This document shows positions 26,584 to 34,387 of a stretch of DNA of 36,181 bases, in pieces. The notes under the pieces were generated by a model that ran no database searches, was not told the DNA's origin, and worked only from the letters and a program-made list of their open reading frames with translations. Source of the DNA: Chelativorans intermedius (GTDB taxonomy: Bacteria > Pseudomonadota > Alphaproteobacteria > Rhizobiales > Rhizobiaceae); contig NZ_JAODNW010000028.1 in assembly GCF_025398255.1 (NCBI RefSeq), positions 1-36,181 of the forward strand, written 5' to 3'. A program made the position numbers and the translations under genes. The number at the start of each line of letters is the position of its first letter. The stretch's first letter is position 1.

Positions 26584-27234
26584 TCAGGAACCGCCGAGAG
26601 TCCCCGGCCGGACGCGGTCGGGATGTGCTGCCTCAAAGGCGGCGATGCGCGCGCAGTTGGTCTCGATCCTGAAGATCCGATGCAATTCCGACAGATCGAC
26701 CTGCCAGCGCCGGGCGTTGTAGAGCTGCGGCACGAGGCAGAAGTCTGCCAGTCCGGGACTGTCCCCATGGCAGAAATCGCCAGCGTCCCCGTCGCTCAGC
26801 ATGACCTCGAAGGCCCGCAGTCCTTCGCCGATGAATGTGTGCATCCATGCCGTGACGGCTTCCTCGCCTCCCCCGACGAGCGAGGCGGCGTGCGTGGCCA
26901 CGCGCAGATTGCATATGGGATGGATTTCCATGGCAATGGCGTGGGCCAGGGCGCGCACGCGGGCACGCCCCGCCGCATCGGCGGGCAGGAAGCCTGCCGC
27001 ACGGGTTTCGTCCAGATACTCGATGATCGCCAGGGACTGGGTAAGGGTGCGCCCATCGATTGCGAGCACCGGCACCAGGCCCTGTGGATTGCGCTGCAGA
27101 TGCGCGTGACTTCGCTGCTCCTGTGTCAGCAGGTCGACCGGCACGATCTCGTGCTCCTCTCCCAGCATGTTGAGCGCGATGCGCACCCGATAGCTGGCGG
27201 ATGACCGCCAATAATCATAGAGAACCGTCGCCAT
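26584..27234 (-). CDS. maiA: Maleylacetoacetate isomerase (zeta-class GST)
   Basis: A 216-residue glutathione-dependent enzyme that isomerises maleylacetoacetate to fumarylacetoacetate in tyrosine/homogentisate degradation. The zeta-class active-site motif is SSASYRVRIALNMLG at residues 11-25; SSxx with a non-Cys third position is common in bacteria. The glutathione-binding block is NPQGLVPVLAIDGRTLTQSLAIIEYLDE, read here as NPQGLVPVL plus LTQSLAIIEYLDE, and the C-terminal helical domain ends with AAFEAAHPDRV. It follows fahA by 51 bp on the same strand, giving the last two pathway steps in one operon. Confidence 0.93.
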   Translation of the reverse strand: MATVLYDYWRSSASYRVRIALNMLGEEHEIVPVDLLTQEQRSHAHLQRNPQGLVPVLAIDGRTLTQSLAIIEYLDETRAAGFLPADAAGRARVRALAHAIAMEIHPICNLRVATHAASLVGGGEEAVTAWMHTFIGEGLRAFEVMLSDGDAGDFCHGDSPGLADFCLVPQLYNARRWQVDLSELHRIFRIETNCARIAAFEAAHPDRVRPGTLGGS

Positions 27235-27285
27235 GCTCTTGTTTCCCCATCGGCAGCGGGCGGGGCTTGCCGGCCTTCTGGCCTC

Positions 27286-28557
27286 CTACCAGTCGCGCTC
27301 CGCCGGGGCGGGCAACACCCGGCCTGTGCACTCGCCAAAGCCGATCCTGTATCCCTCACCCTCGGCCCAGCCCCTCAGCGTCACTTCGTCACCATCCTCG
27401 AGGAAGCTGCGCGTCTCTCCCGTTGCCAGCCGGACCGGCTCCCTGCCGTCCCAGGCAAGCTCGAGGAGCGAGCCAAAGCTGCCCTTCTCCGGCCCGGAGA
27501 TCGTGCCGGAACCCAAAAGGTCGCCGCATTCCATTCTGCATCCGCCGACCGCGTGGTGGGCAAGCTGCTGCGCCGCCGAATAGTAAAGGTGACGGGAGTT
27601 CGTGCGCGCGATCGTGGTCGCCCGCTCCGCGCCCGCCGGCCGCAAGGCGACTTCCAGATGGATGTCATGAAGCAGGGGCCCCGGTTCGCAGAGATAGGGC
27701 AGCAGCGGCTTTTCCCGCGGCGGCGTGGAAACACGGAAGGGCTCAAGCGCCGCTTTCGTCACCACCCAGGGGCTGATGGTCGTGGCAAAGGCCTTGGCCT
27801 GGAAGGGACCAAGCGGCTGATACTCCCAGGCCTGAATGTCGCGCGCCGACCAGTCGTTCAGCAGCACATAGCCGAAGATCATCGCGTCGGCTTCCGCAAC
27901 GGTGATCGGTTCGCCCATCCGGCTCGGCACGCCCACCACCGCACCCATTTCCAGCTCGAAGTCCAGACGGGTGGAGGGGCCGAAGACCGGCCCTGCCGCC
28001 TCGGGCGGCTTTCGCTGGCCGAGCGGCCGACGGATGTCGGTGCCCGAGACGACCACCGTCGAGGCGCGCCCGTTATAGCCGATGGGGATGTGCAGCCAGT
28101 TGGGCGGCAGCGCATTCCCGGCCCCACGGAACATGGTGCCGACGTTGAAGGCATGCTGGCGGCTGGCGTAGAAATCCGTGTAGCCCGCAACCTTGATGGG
28201 AAGCCCGAGTTCGACTTCCTTCAAGGGCACGAGCGCGCGTGCCAACATGCCCCTCTCGCCTCGCAACGACGGGTCGCCCCCTTCGGCCAGCAGATCCGTC
28301 AAGCGGGCGCGCACCCGCCTCCACGCCGCGGGCCCCAGCGCCATGAAGGCATTGATGTGCGGCGCGGCAAAGACCGCCGTCCTGCCCCCGGCATGGATGA
28401 GGCCGCTTTCCTCCAGCACGGCAAGATCGAGCACGTGGTCGCCTATGGCAACGCCACAACGCAACCGCTCACCCCTGCGGCGGAACGCGCCATAGGGCAG
28501 ATTCTCGAGCGGAAAGTCGCATTCCGGCGCGTTGGCGCCTTCGATCCAGCTTCGCAT
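27286..28557 (-). CDS. fahA: Fumarylacetoacetase
   Basis: A 423-residue hydrolase that cleaves fumarylacetoacetate into fumarate and acetoacetate, the final step of tyrosine degradation. The N-terminal SH3-like domain (SWIEGANAPECDFPLENLPYG, split here as SWIEGANAPECDF and PLENLPYG) precedes the catalytic domain. The latter has DFYASRQHAFNVGTMFRG with the catalytic His, then NWLHIPIGYNGRASTVVVSG, the metal-binding region LDFELEMG and NDWSARDIQAWEYQPLGPFQ. ATG 28557 is preceded by AGGAAGG. The usual partner hmgA (homogentisate dioxygenase) is not next to it. Confidence 0.95.
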   Translation of the reverse strand: MRSWIEGANAPECDFPLENLPYGAFRRRGERLRCGVAIGDHVLDLAVLEESGLIHAGGRTAVFAAPHINAFMALGPAAWRRVRARLTDLLAEGGDPSLRGERGMLARALVPLKEVELGLPIKVAGYTDFYASRQHAFNVGTMFRGAGNALPPNWLHIPIGYNGRASTVVVSGTDIRRPLGQRKPPEAAGPVFGPSTRLDFELEMGAVVGVPSRMGEPITVAEADAMIFGYVLLNDWSARDIQAWEYQPLGPFQAKAFATTISPWVVTKAALEPFRVSTPPREKPLLPYLCEPGPLLHDIHLEVALRPAGAERATTIARTNSRHLYYSAAQQLAHHAVGGCRMECGDLLGSGTISGPEKGSFGSLLELAWDGREPVRLATGETRSFLEDGDEVTLRGWAEGEGYRIGFGECTGRVLPAPAERDW

Positions 28558-28956
28558 TCTGCCTTCCTGTTGTGGCGGCCGGCGGCATGGCAAGGCCGGC
28601 CTGCATGCCGGTCGTTACGTTCGTAATGGTCGGTTTTGCAACCATCAAGCGCCGCAAGACCGATGGACACGGCCAGACGGTCGCAACAGGCGCCACCGCA
28701 ATGCGGCGCCCGGCAGCGCTCTCCCGGTAGGGCCGCAGCGCCGCATCCAAGCGCGAGATCGCCAAGGCGGCGAGCGCCAAGTCCTGCCTGTCTTCTCTCC
28801 TCCTCCGAGCATGGTGGCGGCGATGCGGAGTTCACGGGCATGTGCGCATTTCAGGACGCCATCGGTGCCGACGACGTGCGCGTGATGCCCCGCCAGGACG
28901 CAGAAACGGTGCTCGCCGCCGACACGCCAAAGGCTCGCAACATGCGCCAGAAACTC
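28558..28956. other. About 400-bp gap upstream of fahA, no gene recognised
   Basis: Short overlapping frames occur on both strands but none shows a recognisable domain or convincing start. The region may hold regulatory DNA or a decayed gene. The only clear symmetry is the 12-bp palindrome at 28615-28626. Confidence 0.5.
28615..28626. promoter_or_regulatory. Palindrome upstream of fahA, candidate operator
   Basis: TTACG and CGTAA flank a 2-base TT spacer, about 58 bp upstream of the fahA start codon. A position close to a promoter and two-fold symmetry suit an operator for a local regulator, but no regulator gene lies beside it. Confidence 0.3.
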
Positions 28957-29033
28957 AAAAAAAAGGCCTCAGATATGTCTGAAAAAATCCTGGCCCTCAC
29001 GCCGCCACGCGGCCCGTGCCAGCCGGCGTGAGG
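28957..29033 (-). terminator. Terminator region of the methyltransferase operon
   Basis: Reading the minus strand, a perfect 10-bp inverted repeat (29033-29024 with 29004-28995, loop 19) overlaps the end of the last gene. It is followed by a run of six T (28987-28982). A second hairpin, TCAGA/TCTGA with a 4-base loop (28982-28969), follows and leads after GGCC into eight T (28964-28957). Together these look like tandem Rho-independent terminators, each of moderate strength. Confidence 0.45.
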
Positions 29034-29620
29034 TCGAAGACCGCCATCTGGCTTGCACCACCCAGCCTGGGGTGGCAGCCGGCAACATCATGGCACGCCA
29101 CCCCGTAGCCGTGGCGGGCAGCCGTGCCTGCCGCCCATCGACGAAAGCGTTCGCGGTCCCATTCGAAGCGGTGATCGGGATGGCGGAAGCGGTGCGGCGG
29201 CACGCCGAGCAGCGGGTTGAACTCCGCATTCGGCGTCGTGACCACCACCCGCCCCGGCCGCATTCGGGAGAAGATCGCCCGCTCAAGCGAAGACAGCCTT
29301 TCAGGCGCAACATGCTCGATCGTCTCGACGAGCACGGCGCAGTCGAACCCGGCAAGGCGGCTTCCCGCCTTGGTGAGGCAGCCGTGGATGAGAGCGACCT
29401 GCGCACCGCCCGTCTCCACACGCGCGAGGCGGTCCCGCGCCCGCTCAAGGCTCGCGCGGCATAAATCCACGCCGAGGATCCGTTCGATCCGCGGCTCCGC
29501 CGCAAGGCGCGTCAACAGCTCTCCGTCGCCGCATCCCAGATCAAGCACCGAGCGGGCGCGGCACTGGCGCACCGCCGCGCAGACAGCGGCCAGACGCTGC
29601 TCGTGCAGCCAGCTGGTCAT
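28997..29620 (-). CDS. Stand-alone Hen1-like small-RNA 2'-O-methyltransferase domain
   Basis: A 207-residue SAM-dependent methyltransferase. Motif I is VLDLGCGDGELLTRLA (25-40) and motif II is near GVDLCRASLERA. The second half carries the Hen1 hallmarks: ETIEHV with Glu99, Glu102 and His103 in the E-x-x-E-H spacing that binds the metal, VVVTTPNAEFNPLL (125-138), and RHPDHRFEWDRERFRRWA (146-163), where His150 (or His147) would be the fourth ligand. Hen1 enzymes methylate the 2'-OH of the 3'-terminal nucleotide of small or repaired RNA. The N-terminal domain of full-length bacterial Hen1 is missing and no Pnkp gene is nearby. ATG 29620 overlaps the previous stop (ATGA). The RNA target is unknown. 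Confidence 0.8.
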   Translation of the reverse strand: MTSWLHEQRLAAVCAAVRQCRARSVLDLGCGDGELLTRLAAEPRIERILGVDLCRASLERARDRLARVETGGAQVALIHGCLTKAGSRLAGFDCAVLVETIEHVAPERLSSLERAIFSRMRPGRVVVTTPNAEFNPLLGVPPHRFRHPDHRFEWDRERFRRWAAGTAARHGYGVACHDVAGCHPRLGGASQMAVFDLTPAGTGRVAA

Positions 29621-30270
29621 GCCGTCTTTTCCTCCCTTTCGGGCTTTTGCATCAGCGCCACATCCTTGCGCGGAATCTCGCACCCCCAGCCGCGCACGGC
29701 GGCGAGATGGCGCAAGGTCTCCTCCTTGTAGAACACCACATGGGTCGGGTCGCGGCGATAGTGCCAGCGGGCGAAAAGCTCGTCCTGCGTTCTGAAACAG
29801 GTCATCACCCCAAGCCAGCCGCCGGGCGCCAGAAGCCGGTCGAGAAGGGCGAATTCACGGGCCGGCTCATGAAAATGTTCCGCCACCTCGCAACAGACGA
29901 TGAAGTCGTAGCAGCCGGCAAGAACGCTGCGATCGGGTGCGAAAAAGGGGTCATAGGTGACGACCCTGTGCCCCTTCTCGCGCAGCATCGCGGCCAGACC
30001 AGGCCCCGGCCCGCACCCATAGTCGAGCCCGCGGCGCGCCGGGCCGAGCCGTGCCAGCAGCGGCTCGGCGAGCCGCGAAAGGAACCGGCGATAGCGCGGA
30101 TCGTCCGGATCGTTCCGATGGCGAAGGTAGTGCGCATGCTCCTCCTGCGGGGAAGGCAGGGCCGCCGGGTCCAGGAACACAGCGCTGCAGATCCGGCAAT
30201 CCCAGTAGTCCCTGCCCTGCACATGCAGGAAGGGGCGGCAGCCCGGCGCACCACAGACACGGCACTTCAT
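29617..30270 (-). CDS. Class I methyltransferase with N-terminal four-cysteine zinc finger
   Basis: A 217-residue protein. Cys3, Cys6, Cys25 and Cys28 form a CxxC...CxxC zinc-ribbon-like head. A class I SAM-binding domain follows, with motif I LDYGCGPGPGLAAMLREKGH, an acidic loop (TYDPFF) and YDFIVCCEVAEHF. The late motif APGGWLGVMT is typical of the fold. It is the middle gene of the three-gene operon: 32 bp after the spermidine-synthase-like gene and overlapping the Hen1-like gene by 4 bases. Its ribosome binding site is weak, so it may depend on translation of the gene before it. Substrate unknown. Confidence 0.82.
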   Translation of the reverse strand: MKCRVCGAPGCRPFLHVQGRDYWDCRICSAVFLDPAALPSPQEEHAHYLRHRNDPDDPRYRRFLSRLAEPLLARLGPARRGLDYGCGPGPGLAAMLREKGHRVVTYDPFFAPDRSVLAGCYDFIVCCEVAEHFHEPAREFALLDRLLAPGGWLGVMTCFRTQDELFARWHYRRDPTHVVFYKEETLRHLAAVRGWGCEIPRKDVALMQKPEREEKTA

Positions 30271-30302
30271 GCTGTCCGGGGATGAGAGCCGGCGCTCGGC
30301 AC

Positions 30303-31034
30303 TCACACGGCGCCTCCACCCTTGCGCGCCAGATAGACGCATTGCCGCGCAAGCCGCCCCTGCAGCGGATTGTCGAATGTCACCGGCTCGGCGCGCGCCT
30401 CGCCGAAAACCGCCTGCAGAATGGCGGTAAAGGCCGCATCCCCGGGATCGTTCGACCACAGCGCGAAGATGCCGCCGGGCAGCAGATGCGCGGCAAGCTT
30501 CTGCAGCCCCTCCTGCGTATAGAGCGCGGCGTTGGAGGGCTGCAGCACCGCATGCGGCGAGTGGTCGATGTCGAGCAGGATGGCGTGAAAGCGCGAGCCC
30601 GGGGCCAGCGGATCGAAGCCCGTTTCAGGAGAGGCGGCCATGGCAAAGAAATCGCCATGCACGAGCCGACATCTCTCATCCGAACCGAGCCGCCTGCCGA
30701 GCGGCAGAAGCCCCTCCTCATGCCACTCGATGACCGGCTTCAGGGCATCGACAACGAGCAGGGAGCGCACATTCGCATGGTCGAGCGCCGCTGCCGCCGT
30801 GTAGCCGAGCCCGAGACCGCCCACCACGACGCGCAGGTCAGGCTGCGGCAGGGCGGCAAGCGCGATCGTGGCGAGCGCCCGTTCCGAGACGGTAAACTTG
30901 GAGGACATCAGGAACGCCTCGCCAAGCTTGATCTCGTAGATGTCCTCTCCCGTCGTCAGATCCCGGCGGCGGCGCAGAACCAGCGCGCCCATCGGCGTGA
31001 CCTGATAGTCAAGTTCCTCAAACAATGGGCTCAA
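30303..31034 (-). CDS. Spermidine-synthase-like SAM-fold protein
   Basis: A 243-residue protein with the Rossmann-like fold of spermidine synthase. Motif I is VVVGGLGLGYTAAAAL, followed by LLVVDALKPVIEWHEEG, CRLVHGDFF and FHAILLDIDHSPHAVL. Around that last motif the polyamine-synthase catalytic Asp pattern is only partly kept, so aminopropyl transfer is doubtful; it may be a methyltransferase or a non-catalytic relative. The start is a TTG at 31034, 7 bases after GAGGAAGG; no ATG in frame lies nearby. It heads the operon with the zinc-finger and Hen1-like methyltransferases. Confidence 0.75.
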   Translation of the reverse strand: MSPLFEELDYQVTPMGALVLRRRRDLTTGEDIYEIKLGEAFLMSSKFTVSERALATIALAALPQPDLRVVVGGLGLGYTAAAALDHANVRSLLVVDALKPVIEWHEEGLLPLGRRLGSDERCRLVHGDFFAMAASPETGFDPLAPGSRFHAILLDIDHSPHAVLQPSNAALYTQEGLQKLAAHLLPGGIFALWSNDPGDAAFTAILQAVFGEARAEPVTFDNPLQGRLARQCVYLARKGGGAV

Positions 31035-31090
31035 ATGACTGCCTTCCTCATCTATCGGTGGATGCCGCGGCCGCCGCCGACGGCCCTGTG

Positions 31091-31119
31091 CGGATAGGCC
31101 ATTCTGTTACGTTTGGCAA
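31091..31119 (-). promoter_or_regulatory. Candidate promoter of the methyltransferase operon
   Basis: On the minus strand TTGCCA (31119-31114) and TATCCG (31096-31091) are 17 bases apart, about 55 bases before the TTG start at 31034. The -35 box is good and the -10 box mediocre. The site lies in the 195-bp gap shared with the divergent araC-type gene. Confidence 0.3.
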
Positions 31120-31229
31120 AGCCGCGCGCGCCGCGGGACGGAAAAGCCGATCATTGCTTCTGTCCCGAAATCCGCAAGACGGATCAAGACGGGCTTTGGC
31201 ATAGTGCAGGCGCGTCAAGGGTGGTGACC

Positions 31230-32099
31230 ATGAAGAACAGAACACGTCTGAGCTATGGCGAGCGCATTGCCCGCGTCGCCGGCCATATCGCGGCAAACCC
31301 GGTACGGGACCACGATCTGGACAGCCTCGCGGCGCTGGCCTGCTTCTCGCCCTGGCATTTTCATCGCATCTATCGGGCGATGATGGGCGAAACCGTTGCC
31401 CAGACGGTGCGAAGGGTGCGGCTGCACCATGCGGCCGGGGCGCTCGTCGGTGGCCGCAGACCGATTGCCGAGATCGCGCTTGAGGCCGGCTATGGCAGTG
31501 TGGAAGCCTTCACCCGCGCCTTTGCCGCCCAATATGGCGAAACGCCCGCTGCCTATCGCGCCAGAGGGCTGCCGCACCCACCCTCCAGCAATCCGCCTGC
31601 AGAACCAGGAAGGCGCACAGACATGAGCTCCGTGACCATAAAGACCCTCGAACCCCAGACCGTCGCCGCCATCCGCCATGTCGGACCCTATATGGAGATT
31701 GGCCAGGCCTTCGACCGCCTCATCGCCCTTGCTGCCGGTCACGGCCTGATGGGCCCGGATACCCGTTCGTTCGGCATCTACTACGACGATCCGAGCGCCA
31801 CGCCGCCCGAGGAGTGCCGCTCCGACGCCTGCTTGACCGTCGGCAAGACGGATCCGCTTCCCGAAGGGCTGAAGCGCATGGAGATTGCCGGCGGGCGCTA
31901 TGCCAGCCTCCTGCACAAGGGCCCGTATGCGGAGCTTCACAAGGCCTATGCGTGGCTCTATGGCGTCTGGCTGCCCGAAAGCGGCGAGGAGCCGGCCAAC
32001 CAGCCGGTGGTCGAGGAGTATCTCAACAATCCCCGCGCGCTTCCTCCCGCCGAGTGGCTCACCGAAATCCTCCTTCCCCTGCGCGCCCCGGAGGATTGA
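31230..32099 (+). CDS. AraC-family regulator with GyrI-like effector domain
   Basis: A 289-residue regulator. Residues about 10-110 hold the two helix-turn-helix units of AraC/XylS proteins (LAALACFSPWHFHRIYRAMM and IAEIALEAGYGSVEAFTRAF). Residues about 135-287 form a GyrI-like (SbmC/Rob C-terminal) ligand domain: VAAIRHVGPYMEIGQAFDRL, a central FGIYYDDP, and YASLLHKGPYAELHKAYAWL. Such proteins, like Rob or TipA relatives, sense small hydrophobic compounds. ATG 31230 was chosen for its AraC-like N-terminus and the AAGG/GGTG upstream. It is divergent from the methyltransferase operon and convergent with the MalG-type gene, so its target may be itself or the methyltransferase operon. No evidence links it to the sugar importer. 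Confidence 0.9.
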   Translation: MKNRTRLSYGERIARVAGHIAANPVRDHDLDSLAALACFSPWHFHRIYRAMMGETVAQTVRRVRLHHAAGALVGGRRPIAEIALEAGYGSVEAFTRAFAAQYGETPAAYRARGLPHPPSSNPPAEPGRRTDMSSVTIKTLEPQTVAAIRHVGPYMEIGQAFDRLIALAAGHGLMGPDTRSFGIYYDDPSATPPEECRSDACLTVGKTDPLPEGLKRMEIAGGRYASLLHKGPYAELHKAYAWLYGVWLPESGEEPANQPVVEEYLNNPRALPPAEWLTEILLPLRAPED

Positions 32100-32110
32100 G
32101 GCGGGCAGAA

Positions 32111-32129
32111 AGGCGCAGGTTTCGCGCCT
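32111..32129. terminator. Short hairpin between convergent genes
   Basis: AGGCGC and GCGCCT pair around a 7-base loop, 11 bp after the stop of the AraC-type gene and 24 bp from the stop of the permease gene. No clear T-run follows on either strand, so termination is only possible. Confidence 0.25.
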
Positions 32130-32152
32130 GCACGGGCGCAGGGCATTCTTGG

Positions 32153-33082
32153 CTATTTCACCGCGCCCGTTGCCATGCCGGCGATGATGTAGCGTTCCAG
32201 GATCACGCCGACGATCAGAAGCGGGGCAATGGCCGCGGTGGAGAGCGCGGCCATGGACCACCAGTTGATGCCCTGGCTTCCCGTCTGGCTCGCCACCATC
32301 ACCGGCAGCGTCTTGGCCTCGGTGCTCGTAAGAAGGGCGGCAAAGAAATATTCGTTCCAGCATAGGATCAGCGACAGGATGAAGGCCGCCACCATGCCGG
32401 GCAGGGAGATGGGCAGGACAATGCGCAGAAAGGCGCCCCAGATGGACAGGCCGTCGACGAGGGCCGCCTCCTCCAGCTCCACCGGAACGGCCTTGAACTG
32501 GTCGCGCATGATCCAGATGACGATGGGCAGCACCATCAGCGTGTAGAGGAGAATGAGCCCGATGCGCGTGTCGAGCAGCGCCAGCTCGCGATAGAGCGCC
32601 AGGAACGGCAGCGCGAGCACCACCGGCGGCAGGATGAGCTGGGAGAGGAAGAAGAACGAGATGTCGGCATTCTTCATCGGGCCGAAACGGTAGCGGAACC
32701 GGCTCAGCCCGTAGGCGGCAAGCGACCCCAGGACGACCGCCAGAAAGGAGGCCGAGATCGAGGTGATCACACTGTTCATGAAACGCTTGAGAAATTCCGC
32801 CCGCACGGTGGAGACGTTGAAGATCGTGTCCGGCGACAGACCCAGCGAGCGCCAGCCCAGCCACTGGGGCGTATAATCCACCCAGGGAACGAGATGGCCG
32901 CGCATGACGTCCGGCGCCATCTTGAAGGAGGTCGTCACCGTCCAGTAGATCGGGAACAGGCAGATGACCGCCCACAGGAGAAGAATGCTGTAGACCAGCA
33001 GTCGCAGAAGCATCCGCTGCAGCCGCTCCGTCTGGGTTTCCTGCCGCTGCGCCGTGGAAATGGTGTCTTCGATGGCGACCAT
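32153..33082 (-). CDS. Sugar ABC transporter permease, MalG type (second importer)
   Basis: A 309-residue permease with an N-terminal hydrophilic stretch of about 28 residues, six predicted helices and the EAA motif VELEEAALVDGLSIWGAFLR. An AGGAGG site precedes the ATG, and the MalF-type gene ends 3 bp upstream. The typical next gene, a MalK ATPase, does not follow; instead the convergent AraC-type gene lies 53 bp away. Confidence 0.93.
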   Translation of the reverse strand: MVAIEDTISTAQRQETQTERLQRMLLRLLVYSILLLWAVICLFPIYWTVTTSFKMAPDVMRGHLVPWVDYTPQWLGWRSLGLSPDTIFNVSTVRAEFLKRFMNSVITSISASFLAVVLGSLAAYGLSRFRYRFGPMKNADISFFFLSQLILPPVVLALPFLALYRELALLDTRIGLILLYTLMVLPIVIWIMRDQFKAVPVELEEAALVDGLSIWGAFLRIVLPISLPGMVAAFILSLILCWNEYFFAALLTSTEAKTLPVMVASQTGSQGINWWSMAALSTAAIAPLLIVGVILERYIIAGMATGAVK

Positions 33083-33085
33083 TGC

Positions 33086-34216
33086 CTAGTTGACCTCCTG
33101 ATCGTAGCCGCGCATCCAGCGGCCCAGCAGGTTGAGCAGCGTGACGAGAAACGCCACGATGATCACCAGATAGACCACCGCAAGCAGCGTGCCGTAGCCG
33201 ACATTGGAGCGGTCGCGATACTCCCGGAAGATGAAGCTCGTCACCGAGTCGGTCGCCCCGCCCGGCCCGCCGGATGTGACGTTGATGATGATGTCGGCTA
33301 GCTTGAGCTTGAAGATGACGCGAATGATGACGGCGGTGATGGAGACCGGCAGCATCAGCGGAAAGGTGATCTTCCAGAAGGTTTGCCACGGCGTGGCGCC
33401 GTCAACCCTGGCCGCCTCCATGACTTCGCGGGGGAGCGACTGGAGACCGGCCAGCAGGATGATCATCATCAGGGGGATGAAGGTCCACGCATCCATGACC
33501 ATGATGGAGAGGCGCGCAAGCCAAGGGTCGGCGAAGAAGGCGGGATTCTCCCACCCGAGCCAACGGGCAAAATTGGCAAGCGGACCGAAACGGTTCTCCA
33601 TCATCGACTTGCCGACCATCCAGGACAGGGCCACGGGCGAGAGCATGAGCGGCAGCAGGAAGACGACGCGGAAGAACTTGCGCGCGCGGATCTGCGAATG
33701 CAGGACCAGCGCCAGGCCGAAGGCGATGGCATACTCCGCGACGATGGCCAGCGTGTACCACACCATGTTGAGCATGGCGTTCCAGTAGAAGGGATCGTCC
33801 GCCATGCGGCGCAGGTTGTCCAGTCCGTTGAACTCCGGCCCGTCGAGCGAGGAAAGGTTCCAGTCCGTGAACGAGACATAGAGCGCAAAGAGCAGCGGAA
33901 AGACCACCATGGCAACCACGAACAGGGCTGCCGGCAGGACGAACAGCGCTCGCTTGCCATCCTCTCCGCGCCGCAGCACCTGCGACCAGCCGAGCATGAC
34001 GCCCCAGAAAATGTAGGCATAGAGCACCGGCCGCCAGGTGGCGAAGCCGAGATCGACGATGCCCAGTTCCTGAAGCGCGCGCATGAGCGCGATGGCCACG
34101 AGCATCAGCGTGCCCGCGGCAAAGACCATCCGTCCCAGCCGCTTGCGGGACTCGGGAATGGGATCGGGGATCACGAAATCATCCGGCTCGACGGCCGCTG
34201 CGGTTGCCTTGTCCAT
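33086..34216 (-). CDS. Sugar ABC transporter permease, MalF type (second importer)
   Basis: A 376-residue permease. It has two extra N-terminal hydrophobic segments (about 30-75) before the six-helix core that starts near RALFVLPAALFVVAMVVFPL. The EAA motif is EVMEAARVDGATPWQTFWKI. ATG 34216 is preceded by GGACAGG; a start at 34276 would add 20 residues but has no ribosome binding site. A longer N-terminus with additional helices recalls MalF itself more than minimal sugar permeases. Confidence 0.9.
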   Translation of the reverse strand: MDKATAAAVEPDDFVIPDPIPESRKRLGRMVFAAGTLMLVAIALMRALQELGIVDLGFATWRPVLYAYIFWGVMLGWSQVLRRGEDGKRALFVLPAALFVVAMVVFPLLFALYVSFTDWNLSSLDGPEFNGLDNLRRMADDPFYWNAMLNMVWYTLAIVAEYAIAFGLALVLHSQIRARKFFRVVFLLPLMLSPVALSWMVGKSMMENRFGPLANFARWLGWENPAFFADPWLARLSIMVMDAWTFIPLMMIILLAGLQSLPREVMEAARVDGATPWQTFWKITFPLMLPVSITAVIIRVIFKLKLADIIINVTSGGPGGATDSVTSFIFREYRDRSNVGYGTLLAVVYLVIIVAFLVTLLNLLGRWMRGYDQEVN

Positions 34217-34333
34217 GCCCTGTCCTGTCGTGACCGCCAGCGGCGCGGAAGGCTTCTCGCATCCCGCCACGGTCATGCCGGTCGACTGCGCCCTTGTTGC
34301 CTTTCATCGTCCCTGCCAGGCTTGGGCGAGAAA

Positions 34334-34358
34334 GGACCGGCGGCTGGGCCACCGGTCC
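34334..34358 (-). promoter_or_regulatory. Stem-loop between binding-protein and permease genes (second importer)
   Basis: GGACCGG and CCGGTCC form a perfect 7-bp stem with an 11-base loop, in the 171-bp gap after the binding-protein stop. On the minus strand TTTCTC follows directly, so it could act as a partial terminator that lets some transcripts continue into the permease genes. Confidence 0.45.
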
Positions 34359-34387
34359 CTCTCCGTCCGCCGCATCCTGAGCCTGGG

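Noticed and set aside
28636-29031. Open frames on both strands upstream of fahA
   Set aside because: Their residue makeup is that of GC-rich noncoding frames (Arg, Ala, Pro, Ser rich), with no conserved motif or clear start site.
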